Under the pieces are notes generated by a model. The model saw only the letters and a list, made by a program, of their open reading frames with translations, was not told where the DNA came from and did not search any database. From Bacteroidales bacterium (GTDB taxonomy: Bacteria; Bacteroidota; Bacteroidia; Bacteroidales; Tenuifilaceae): a stretch of 17,080 bases of DNA. Below, in pieces: positions 6,641 to 15,400 of this stretch. The position numbers were made by a program, and so were the translations under genes. Each line of letters starts with the position of its first letter. Within the stretch, counting starts at the first letter, position 1. The stretch is from contig JACJXD010000014.1 in NCBI GenBank assembly GCA_020636845.1, positions 1 through 17,080 on the forward strand, given 5' to 3'.

Positions 6641-7465
6641 TTAGAGTGTTGAGATAAAAATATCCTTGTAATTTTTTTGGTTGTTTTTGGGGTATAGCAG
6701 TTGCGCTATTGCTTGTTGTCCCATTTCGCCTAAGGAAATGGAATAGTTGTTAACGTACAATTTTATGTGCTTGAGCATTACGGTTTCATCCATTTCCTGT
6801 GCATATCGTTTTACGTAGGGTAACGTTTCCGAAAAGTTTTCAAACCCGTATTCAATGCTCTCTTTTAGCATGGTAACCATATCGGTTTTAACATGTTCTG
6901 GTAAATTACTTGCAATGGCAATGCCTCCCAATGGTACAGGTAATTTTGTTTGCTGTTCCCATATTTCACCTAAATCGGATATTTTTTGTAGTCCTTTGGA
7001 CTGATATGTGAATCGGGATTCGTGTATTATAACACCAGCATCGACTTCGTTGCTTAAAATAGCTTCTTCTATATCCGAAAACAGGTAGAATTTTTTTTCT
7101 TTAACTTTTGGATATGCAAGGTTAAATAGTTGGTGGGCGGTGGTGTGTTTTCCCGGGAGTGCAACGGTTATATCCGCAACTTCGTCGGGATAAATTTTGT
7201 GCTTACTTACCAGTAATGGACCAACGCCCTGTCCAAGGGCACTGCCCGAATCCATTAGTTGATATTTTGAGGCTAATTCGGGGTAGGCTCCAAAGCTGAT
7301 TTTTGAGATATGCGGATTGTGCTGCTGAGCATTTAAATTTAAGTCTTCAATATCGGCCATGTAAACGTCAAATTCGTATCCTTTGGTATTAATTTTTCTG
7401 TTTACCATTGCGTAAAACATGAAAGTATCGTTAGGACAGGTTGAAAAGCAAAGTTGCAATTTCAT
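6641..7465 (-). CDS. mqnD: 1,4-dihydroxy-6-naphthoate synthase (futalosine menaquinone pathway)
   Basis: A 274-residue protein with the periplasmic-binding-protein-like fold of MqnA/MqnD enzymes. It starts MKLQLCFSTCPNDTFMFYAM, where the CPNDTF segment is typical of MqnD. Other visible landmarks are SFGAYPELASKY (~57-68), SGSALGQGVGPLLVSK (~73-88), the LPGKHTTAH loop (~103-111) and GVIIHESRFTY (~144-154), whose His148 corresponds to the catalytic His of the family. It converts cyclic dehypoxanthine futalosine to 1,4-dihydroxy-6-naphthoate, the naphthoquinone precursor. It has no signal peptide, so it is cytoplasmic. It begins 19 nt after the stop of the adjacent futalosine hydrolase gene, so the two are almost certainly co-transcribed, which supports both identifications. 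Confidence 0.94.
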   Translation of the reverse strand: MKLQLCFSTCPNDTFMFYAMVNRKINTKGYEFDVYMADIEDLNLNAQQHNPHISKISFGAYPELASKYQLMDSGSALGQGVGPLLVSKHKIYPDEVADITVALPGKHTTAHQLFNLAYPKVKEKKFYLFSDIEEAILSNEVDAGVIIHESRFTYQSKGLQKISDLGEIWEQQTKLPVPLGGIAIASNLPEHVKTDMVTMLKESIEYGFENFSETLPYVKRYAQEMDETVMLKHIKLYVNNYSISLGEMGQQAIAQLLYPKNNQKNYKDIFISTL

Positions 7466-7484
7466 GGTTTTATCGGTTTGTGTA

Positions 7485-8165
7485 TTACGAGTTGCGATTT
7501 AAGAAATTAGTAAAAGTATCAAGTTGTTCCTTTAAGTTTTGCATGGCGGCTTCAATTTTCCAACTCGATTTAACCCGAGGTTCAATTCGGTTAGATATTG
7601 CTCTAACGCAAAGAAATGGAACGTCTTCCGTTAAGCAAGTGAAAAAAACAGCCGCAGATTCCATGGTCTCAATGTCAGCACTCCAGCGTTTTTTTAACTT
7701 TTCAACTTGTTCGATGGAGCCACTTGTTGTTGAAACAGTAATTCCTGTAACAAGTTTGCAAGGGAAGTCGATTTTTTTTATTAGCGGATTACTCAAATAT
7801 TTGTTGGTAAGTATTGGGTTGCTTACAAAGTTGAAGTTGCTGAAATGCTTAAAATTGCCATTGTCATCTATACCGTAATCGGCAAGGCAATCCTTTTCGA
7901 TTACTACTACACTTTTGGTTGGAATATCAATATTAAAACTTCCCGCTACACCTACGTTGAGTATTGCCTTGTATTTGTTTGCGTATTTTGCTAAAAAGTA
8001 TGCTGTTGGTGTTGCTCCAACTCCTGTTACTATTATGTCGCAGCTATTGTTGAATTGCTTTACTGTGTTTATTTGTTCAGGATCGGTGTTCTCTTTGCCG
8101 GTTAGCAAATCTGCTTCAAGCGAAGAGGCACAGACAATTAGTATTTTTGATTTTTTTTCGGTCAT
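7485..8165 (-). CDS. mqnB: Futalosine hydrolase
   Basis: A nucleosidase of the PNP/MTA-nucleosidase superfamily that splits futalosine into dehypoxanthine futalosine and hypoxanthine. The open frame begins at 8210, but the ATG at 8165 (MTEKKSKILIVCASSLEADLL) fits the family's N-terminus directly before the first beta strand and gives 226 residues; the 15 upstream residues look non-native. Motifs seen are VTGVGATPTAYFLA, ILNVGVAGSF (purine/ribose site), ADIETMESAAVFF with the ribose-binding Met-Glu, and VRAISN near the C-terminus. The last ends in Asn where MTA/SAH nucleosidases have the catalytic Asp, which favours futalosine hydrolase over MTAN. It is followed closely by mqnD. Other mqn genes (A, C, E) are not in this window. 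Confidence 0.88.
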   Translation of the reverse strand: MTEKKSKILIVCASSLEADLLTGKENTDPEQINTVKQFNNSCDIIVTGVGATPTAYFLAKYANKYKAILNVGVAGSFNIDIPTKSVVVIEKDCLADYGIDDNGNFKHFSNFNFVSNPILTNKYLSNPLIKKIDFPCKLVTGITVSTTSGSIEQVEKLKKRWSADIETMESAAVFFTCLTEDVPFLCVRAISNRIEPRVKSSWKIEAAMQNLKEQLDTFTNFLNRNS

Positions 8166-8247
8166 TTCTTTTTTACTAAAAAATGTAAAAAAACGTGATG
8201 TATTTTTCATTAAATGGCCATCACCCTTAAAAGAATGTAAAAATAAT

Positions 8248-8255
8248 TAATTTTG
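8248..8255 (+). promoter_or_regulatory. Possible -7 element for the pterin operon
   Basis: TAATTTTG is an exact TAnnTTTG match 41 nt upstream of the first ATG of the pterin pair, in the divergent gap next to mqnB. The -33 region has no clear TTTG, so the call is tentative. Confidence 0.3.
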
Positions 8256-8296
8256 TAGCATGATGGTGGAAATCCATGTAAAGCAAGATTTTAATT

Positions 8297-8719
8297 ATGC
8301 CAAAAGTTTACTTAACACGACGGGAACGATTTAGTTCAGCACATAGGTTGTTTAGGCCTGACTATTCCGATGAAAAAAATCTTGAAGTTTTTGGTCTGTG
8401 CTCGAATCCTAGTTGGCATGGTCATAATTATGAACTTTTTGTTACGGTTAAGGGTGAAATTAATCCGGAATTTGGGTATGTGGTTAACCTAAAGGACATA
8501 AGTTCACTTATGAAGGAGTTGGTTATTTCGAAGCTTGATCATAAAAATATTAATGTGGACGTGGATTTTATGAAAGGTAAAATTGCATCTACCGAGAATT
8601 TGGCCATTGCAATATGGAAAGAGTTGGAATTACCTGTTAAAAAGGTTGGGGGAGAGTTATATTGTGTGAAGATTCAGGAAACAGAGAATAATTATTTTGA
8701 ATATTTTGGCGAAGAATAA
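8297..8719 (+). CDS. 6-pyruvoyl-tetrahydropterin synthase-type enzyme (PTPS/QueD family)
   Basis: A 140-residue member of the PTPS/QueD (COG0720) family, acting on dihydroneopterin triphosphate, the product of the next gene. Zinc ligands are His16 (SSAHRL), His41 and His43 (HGHNY). The catalytic Cys is Cys35, the Asp-His pair is D81-H82 (LDHKN) and the pterin-binding Glu is E128 (QETENN). The spacing is C-x5-H-G-H (CSNPSWHGH), as in animal PTPS (CNNPNGHGH), not the C-x3-H-G-H of classical QueD. Further stretches (GEINPEFGYVVNLKD, ASTENLAIAIW) also align well with eukaryotic PTPS. It may therefore make 6-pyruvoyl-tetrahydropterin for a biopterin-like cofactor, or serve queuosine synthesis, or both. 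The gene is 28 nt ahead of folE and likely co-transcribed with it. Family is sure; exact product is not. Confidence 0.9.
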   Translation: MPKVYLTRRERFSSAHRLFRPDYSDEKNLEVFGLCSNPSWHGHNYELFVTVKGEINPEFGYVVNLKDISSLMKELVISKLDHKNINVDVDFMKGKIASTENLAIAIWKELELPVKKVGGELYCVKIQETENNYFEYFGEE

Positions 8720-8747
8720 CTTTTCAAATTATTATAAATAGCAAATC

Positions 8748-9386
8748 ATGGAAATTATTAACGGGGGAGCCTCAATAAACGATGAGGAAGGATACGCAAG
8801 AATTGACAAGTGGAATCCTAAAACTACCGAAGAATTATCAAAGCATTATAAGGCTATACTGGAGTTGCTGGGCGAGGATGTAAACAGGGAGGGGCTTGTA
8901 CGTACCCCTTTAAGGGTTGCACAGTCCATTCAGTTTTTGACTCAAGGTTACAATATCGATCCGCACGAAATTATAAGAAATACAAAGTTTAAGGAGGATT
9001 ACCCTCAAATGGTAATTGTTAAGGATATCGAACTTTATTCCTTGTGTGAACACCATATGATTCCTTTTTACGGTAAAGCACACGTTGCGTATATTCCGAA
9101 TGGATATATAACCGGATTAAGCAAAATTGCTCGTGTTGTTGAGGCTTTTGCCCGTCGCTTGCAGGTTCAGGAACGTTTAACCATGCAGATAAGGGATTGT
9201 ATAAACGAAACGTTGAATCCAATAGGCGTCGCTGTTGTAATTGAAGCCGCACACATGTGTATGCAAATGCGCGGAGTACAAAAGCAAAATTCGGTAACTA
9301 CAACATCGGCATTTACCGGAGCATTTTTGGATGATATTAGAACCCGCGAGGAATTTATTCACTTAATAGGTGTGAAGTTACATTAA
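8748..9386 (+). CDS. folE: GTP cyclohydrolase I
   Basis: A 212-residue protein, normal for type I enzymes. It opens GTP to 7,8-dihydroneopterin triphosphate, the entry step to folate, biopterin and queuosine. Zinc ligands are Cys100 and His103 in SLCEHHMIPF and Cys171 in HMCMQMRGV. Catalytic/substrate residues include His102, and the regions NREGLVRTPLRVA (~46-58) and GLSKIARVVEAFARRLQVQE (~123-142) are the GTP-binding helix segments. TTTSAFTGAF (~184-193) is also diagnostic. The N-terminal ~20 residues are variable, as usual. It sits directly downstream of the PTPS-type gene that uses its product and ends 19 nt before a strong terminator. The protein is cytoplasmic and normally a homodecamer. 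Confidence 0.97.
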   Translation: MEIINGGASINDEEGYARIDKWNPKTTEELSKHYKAILELLGEDVNREGLVRTPLRVAQSIQFLTQGYNIDPHEIIRNTKFKEDYPQMVIVKDIELYSLCEHHMIPFYGKAHVAYIPNGYITGLSKIARVVEAFARRLQVQERLTMQIRDCINETLNPIGVAVVIEAAHMCMQMRGVQKQNSVTTTSAFTGAFLDDIRTREEFIHLIGVKLH

Positions 9387-9405
9387 AAAATATTCGCTTG
9401 TTATG

Positions 9406-9431
9406 AAAAAAGCCCCGATAGGGGCTTTTTT
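9406..9431. terminator. Bidirectional intrinsic terminator between folE and the giant surface-protein gene
   Basis: A perfect 11-bp stem, AAAAAAGCCCC/GGGGCTTTTTT, with a GATA loop. It gives a GC stem followed by a T-run in both directions, serving the convergent folE (+) and giant gene (-). The TAA stop of the minus-strand gene (9430-9432) overlaps the stem base. Confidence 0.93.
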
Positions 9432-12400
9432 ATTGAACCTTTATCAACTTCTTTATGAATGTTCCTTTGTCTGTAGTTCCTTTAATAATGTAAACTCCGT
9501 TTTTTAATGTTTCAACAGGTATGCTTACTTGCTGCTGATTTGGAGTATAAATATTTATAGTCCTTCCTGTAATATCGTAAACCTCGATTTGTCGAATAGA
9601 ATACTTACAGTTTACTATTACATATTTTGATGCCGGATTAGGGTAAATGTACGTAAAAGAGTCAAGGTTAGTCGGGTTTATTCCGGTTAAAACGGAAAGG
9701 TCATACTTTACGGTTTGGTATATCTCTTTAGTGCTTACATCTTGTATAAACGCTATTAGCATTGAGTTGGCAAGTTCATCGTTACTGCTTGGAGTCCAGT
9801 TTAGCGTAATGGTTTGCGTGTTGTTTTCACCAAGATTACTGTCTATTTCGGTACCTCCGGCATCGGGAATAAACTTGCGTAATACGTTGTAGTAGGTTTT
9901 CCCATCACTATCGATGTTGATTTTTACTACGGCACATTGCAACAACAGTTTTTTCCCGGATAAATCCTGATTCGTCGTTAAATTTACATTTATAGTGCAG
10001 TTGCCGTTTGAGTTACTCGCTTCAATGTTTATAGAGACCTTCGGATCGTATAACGATTTCACATCAATACTATCCTCAAATGCATCAAAATATGAGGAAG
10101 TTGTTAGTCCACTTGGAAATGAGAATTCGTTAGTTCCATTTACAGTGGAGTAAGGTGTTTTTGGTATGCCATAGTAAGCAACTCTGGCCGATGAACCACT
10201 GCTGTAGTAGTTGTAGAATGGATCGCCCGATGGCGTGCTTGTGTGATAGTGAATGGGTATCACATCTTTTACCTTATTTTGTTCTGCCGATAAAATTTCA
10301 GGATAGCATGCTTCTGCATCGGTTAGATTTGTGTTGGTAAAATACTCGGCTAGAACGTTTTGCTGCTTATTCCCAATCCAGATATTGTCGAATGCAAATC
10401 CGTTGAATTCCTGAATGGCTTGGGCATCAGCAGCATAAACTATTCTGAAACGGGCAAGGTGAGAGCCCTTTAAACTATCCAAATTGTGCCTGGCGCTAAC
10501 CCAACCGTTAGTGGATTTACTCCAACCCAAGTAATCGTCGGCAGGTTGCCCTTTTATCGATGTTGAATTGAACCAGTTTATTCCCTGTCCAACATCACCC
10601 AAACTTGACCATGTTATTCCTCCATCTTTTGAGTATTGCAAAACAGCACCATCACGGCCTTCTTCCGGAGATGACCACATGTCGAATTTTAACATTGGAC
10701 GCGAAAGTGTATCGAAATCGAAGCAAGGGCTAATGATTTGTGAATTTTCTACATGTTGGTTGTTAAGATTTACGTTAGTAAACCATGCTTTATCTCCAGA
10801 ACTGGCATTGCTGATTATATCACCGTTAGGAGTTCCAAAATTCCAACTGGAATATTCTGTTTCATCTTCTTTTTTAACAAGCCAATCTGTAGCGTCTTCA
10901 AAATTTTGATAGTAGGTATTATCGGTGCAATCGGTAATTTTTATAACAGGACTTATACTTACTGTTTTTGTGATGGAATCCCTGCAATGCTCTATCGATT
11001 CAACAATAAGTTTAACGTTATAAAGGGTATCCTTTAAGAACGAGTAATTCATAAGTTTTGAATCCTGATTTACATCAATATTGTCCACTTTCCATGTGTA
11101 TGTTTCGATGAAATCGGTGTCGGATGTGCAAACAAATTGGGTGGGGATAATTCCCGAATTACAATCGTTATACCAGTCAAATTTAGCGTTGGTTCCGGTT
11201 CCAATGGTAAGAATAGTGTCTTTTGAAGCAGCACATCCTTGATTGGTTGTCGCTGTTAGCCTGATTTGCTTTGCGCCTCCTGTAGTGTAAATCTTCGAAG
11301 GATTATACTCTTCGGACGATACACTACCCAATCCATCAAGGTACCATTGCCATTTTTCTATAGTACCGCCAAATGTTGTTAGGTTTGTAAATACAATGGG
11401 AATTGTTTCCAAATCGGTACAAGTTCTATCAACAGAAAAATTAACGTTAGGAACAGCATTTACTTTGAAAGACATGGTTGTATCAGATTGACAACCGTTT
11501 TGGGATGTAAAGGTGTAAGTTATGCTATAGGTTCCTTGCGTTTCTTTGTTAGGATATAGTTCGGCAGAACTTCCAAATTCCGAAAAAGCCTGCGTACTTC
11601 CTGAGTATGAGAAATCCCCAGATCCTACAAGAGAACTTGCCTGATTTCCAACTATAGTAACTTTTGTTAAGCTGGAACAAAAACTTGTATCTAACCCAGA
11701 AATAAATACGTTTCCAATGCTGTCAACCAAAACTTCTTTGGCTAAAGAGTAGTCGGTACCTTTATAGTTGTAGTCAAAGTAAACGGTATCCTTGCCGTTG
11801 CCAACTCTATTAATGTAATATATTGCGGTGTTTTTTCCTGATGCTTCTAAAGCATTTCTTTTACTAACAAAGGTTCCGGTTATTGTATCGCTAATGTTTG
11901 GTGTGCATGAGATGTTTATAGCCGAGTTAGAGTAGCAGTAAACCGATTGCAAGTTGTCGATAGTTTTGGGAGCCTGATAAATGGTGGTTGTATCTAATAG
12001 TTGATTATTACAGCCATTTGCATCGGTGTAGGAGTATGTAATAACAATGGGAACGCCAATACGAGCAGCTGAGGTAAATAGCGTGTCGCGAGCAACACCT
12101 TCCCCGCTAAATAGATAATCGGTGCTAGAGTGATTGCCAACTAAGGGAATTGACCCTGTGTTATAGTTGTAGTTGTTGTTTAAACTAAACGAAAGTTCGG
12201 GAAGAGGATTAATGTGAACAGTTTCAGAAATTGGATCGGAAAGACATCCATTTCTGGACTCGTAGTAATACGATATGGTATAATTGGCATCTGCTTCAGC
12301 TTGACTATACTTAAATTTAGCCGAGTGGGAGTCCGTTGTGTAGGAAAATACGGATGTTGGCCCCGAAAAGTGCGCTACATCGCCAACTTCATTGGTAATT

Positions 12401-15400
12401 CCGTTTACTGTAAAAGTAATTTCGTTGGCTTTGTTGTTGTAACAGTAAGAAGCATCAAGACCAGAAAAGGAAAGTCCGGATACTTTTGCTTCAATTGTAA
12501 ATGACTTACTAATCGAAGAATCTTTTTCGAGTGATGGCCATTTTAACGAAGTGTATTTAACGGTATAGTTATCGGCGGACATTAATGTTGGGTCGAGAAC
12601 CAACGTTATGCTATCAAGTTGTAGCCAACCGCTTCCGTAAGGGTTTCCCTTGCTATCAAAAATTTCAAAATTACCTGTATATCCATCGGGAATAATGCCT
12701 CCAACAGTATCCTTTACGGCATTATAACAGTATGTTGTTTTTAAACTGGTAATATTAAGCGTTGTACTGGAGACAAACACCTCGCTTGTATCCTTTCCAA
12801 CACAACCGGTAACAGGATCGGTATAGCTGTAAATTATTGGCAGGTTTAGGTCGCGTTTATCATCAGGAACTATCGATGGGTAGAAATAGTAATATCCATT
12901 AGAGTAACCAACACTTTCGCCACTAAACGTTCCCGATTGTTTATCGGAAGGCGAAACGTATTGCGATAGTTCGTCTTTTTCAGATGTTGTGGTATAAGGG
13001 GAACTCGTAATGTTTAATGTTACACTTGGGAGTGGATTAACGGTTACAGTAGCATTGGCAGGAGCCGTTTCTGTTTTATTGGTAGAAGCATCTCTTAAAC
13101 TATCCAAGGCAACAGTTCCTTCGGGAATTTGAATTTGGTAAGAGGTGGAATTTATTGCTAAGGCGGTGTAATGAATTCCATCAACGTTATACCATAAATC
13201 GAATGGCGTTTTTCCTGTAAATTGAAAGGTTATAGTTTCGTTGTTTCCGTCGTAGCATTTGGTTTTCGATCCCGAAATGGTAACGGTTGGTTTAACCGTG
13301 TAAATTTGTTTTTGTATCGGGTTATACTCTGTCGTTGTTAAAACATCGCTATTACCAGCAGCATCCGAAACGGTAACATTTCCAAAGTTAAGCGGAGTAC
13401 TTTGTTCGGGGTCTCCTTCTACAACAGTGTATATTGCTGTATAAGTGATGTTGTCGGTTGTAGTCCAGTTAATATTTTTACTATTATAAGTTGAAGGGGT
13501 TATAGTAAGGTCGGTCTCCGGGTTGACTGTAACTAATGTAAATGTTATAGTGTTTCCAACACGCAAGATTCCCGCGGATTCTGCGGTGCTTGCAAATGAA
13601 GAAATTTGAGGTGTGTGCGAATCGATTGTTACGGTTCCTCCGGAAACATTGGCAGCTGTTTTAGTTGTGGTTAAACCTGCTGCATCGCTTAGCACAATGT
13701 TAACAGGAAGTGTTGCCGATGCGGAAATTTCATTGTCATTTTCCTGAATAGTATAGTTTACAGTATAGCTGTTATCTCCGTTAGGGGTTATCGATTGATT
13801 TTTGCCGTTTACTTCTACCGTTGTTCCGGTGTATGTGTTTGCATCGGTAGTTATTAGTATTGAAATGGTACTTCCTACTTTATATACTCCCGAAGGTAGT
13901 GTAATGGATGAAATGTTAGGAGCTGTATTGTCGAAGGTAACTTTGGATCCGTCAGAGGTAGAGTACCTCGTTCCGGTTGCATTTCCAGCTAAATCTTCTA
14001 TATCGATGGTAAATTGAACGGTTCCTTCGGATTCTCCGGAGTTAATGATTCTTGTAGCAATCCAATCTGTTGGACCTCCTGTAATTGATGTCGCTGTAAC
14101 GTCGTTAATGCTTACAGTAGGCGTTTGTATCGATTCGGAGGTTTTAAAGTCAAGTGTAATTAAATCTCCGTCTTTTGCATAGGCTGGATTAGGGTTGTTT
14201 GAGTATATTTTAACCGAAGCATAGGATGGGGCTGTTTTGTCGAATGTAACAGATGATAGGTCGGTTGTGTTTGTTACTTGACTCCCGACATTTCCGGCGT
14301 AATCTTTAAAGTCTATTGTAAAAGTGAGAGTTCCGTTAATATCGGATGAAGCCATGGTGTACTGGGCTGACCAATCTTCTCCGCCCAAGTAGTTTATAAC
14401 CATGCTTTTGGTATTTATTGTTGCAGAAACATTTTCAATAGCATCGTCGGCGGTGAATAGGATTGTTATAATGTCTCCAATTTTTGCTAGGCTATTGGTT
14501 GTATTATTCGAAGATATTGTAACACTGGTAAGCGTTGGTGCAACTTTATCGAAAGTAACCGTGCTGGCATTTGTTGTTGTTGTAACTTCTGTTCCCGTGT
14601 TGCCTGCCAAATCTGTATAGTTAATCGAAAAGTTAACGTTGCCATCGGTATCCGATGATTGCATTACGTACGAAGCCGTCCAGTTTTTGTTTGAACCCGA
14701 AAGAGTTGCGTTGTGTCCATTAATTTTTGCATTAGTAATGGAAATATTTTCGGAGCCTGTTATGGTTAACGTTACGGTTCCGTCAACTCCAACCCAGTTG
14801 GAATGGGAGTTGTTGGACGCAATGGAAACAGCGTTAAGTTCGGGATTGGTTTTGTCGAAAGTAACTGAACTTGCGTTGGTTGTAGTGGTGACTTCAGTTC
14901 CGGGATTTCCGGGCTTGTCTGTAAAGTTTATGGTAAAAGGAATTGTTCCTTCAAGGTCTCCCGAAACCATGGGGTAAGTAGCAGTCCAAACTTTTTCGTT
15001 ACTAACGTTGGTGGCTGTAACCGAATGATTTGCTATTGTTACTGTCACGTTGGCCAATTTTACTCCCGATTGAAAATTTAGTGTAATTACGTCTCCAACC
15101 TTTGCCATGTTGCTATTACTGTTACTTGATGAAATGGAAACAGAACTTAAGGTTGGCGAATTTTTGTAGAATTCAACAGAGCTAGCATCGGTTGTTGTTG
15201 TGACTGGTGTACCGTTATTTCCGGCTTTATCGGTAAAAGCAATGGAGAACGATACGGTTCCTTCGGTGTCTCCGCTTGTCATTTGGTAAGTTGCTTCCCA
15301 TGTATTGCCGCTTGTGTTTGTGATGTAACTGGAGTTGATGGCGTGTCCTGCAATGGTTACCGAAGGCTTGTCTTGGAGTTCTTCGCTTCCGGTAAATGTA

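Noticed and set aside
7441..7878. 145-aa plus-strand ORF opposite mqnB
   Set aside because: Antisense to a clear futalosine hydrolase; no domain features.
8166..8210. 15-residue extension of mqnB to the ATG at 8210
   Set aside because: The residues do not resemble the family N-terminus, which starts naturally at the ATG at 8165.
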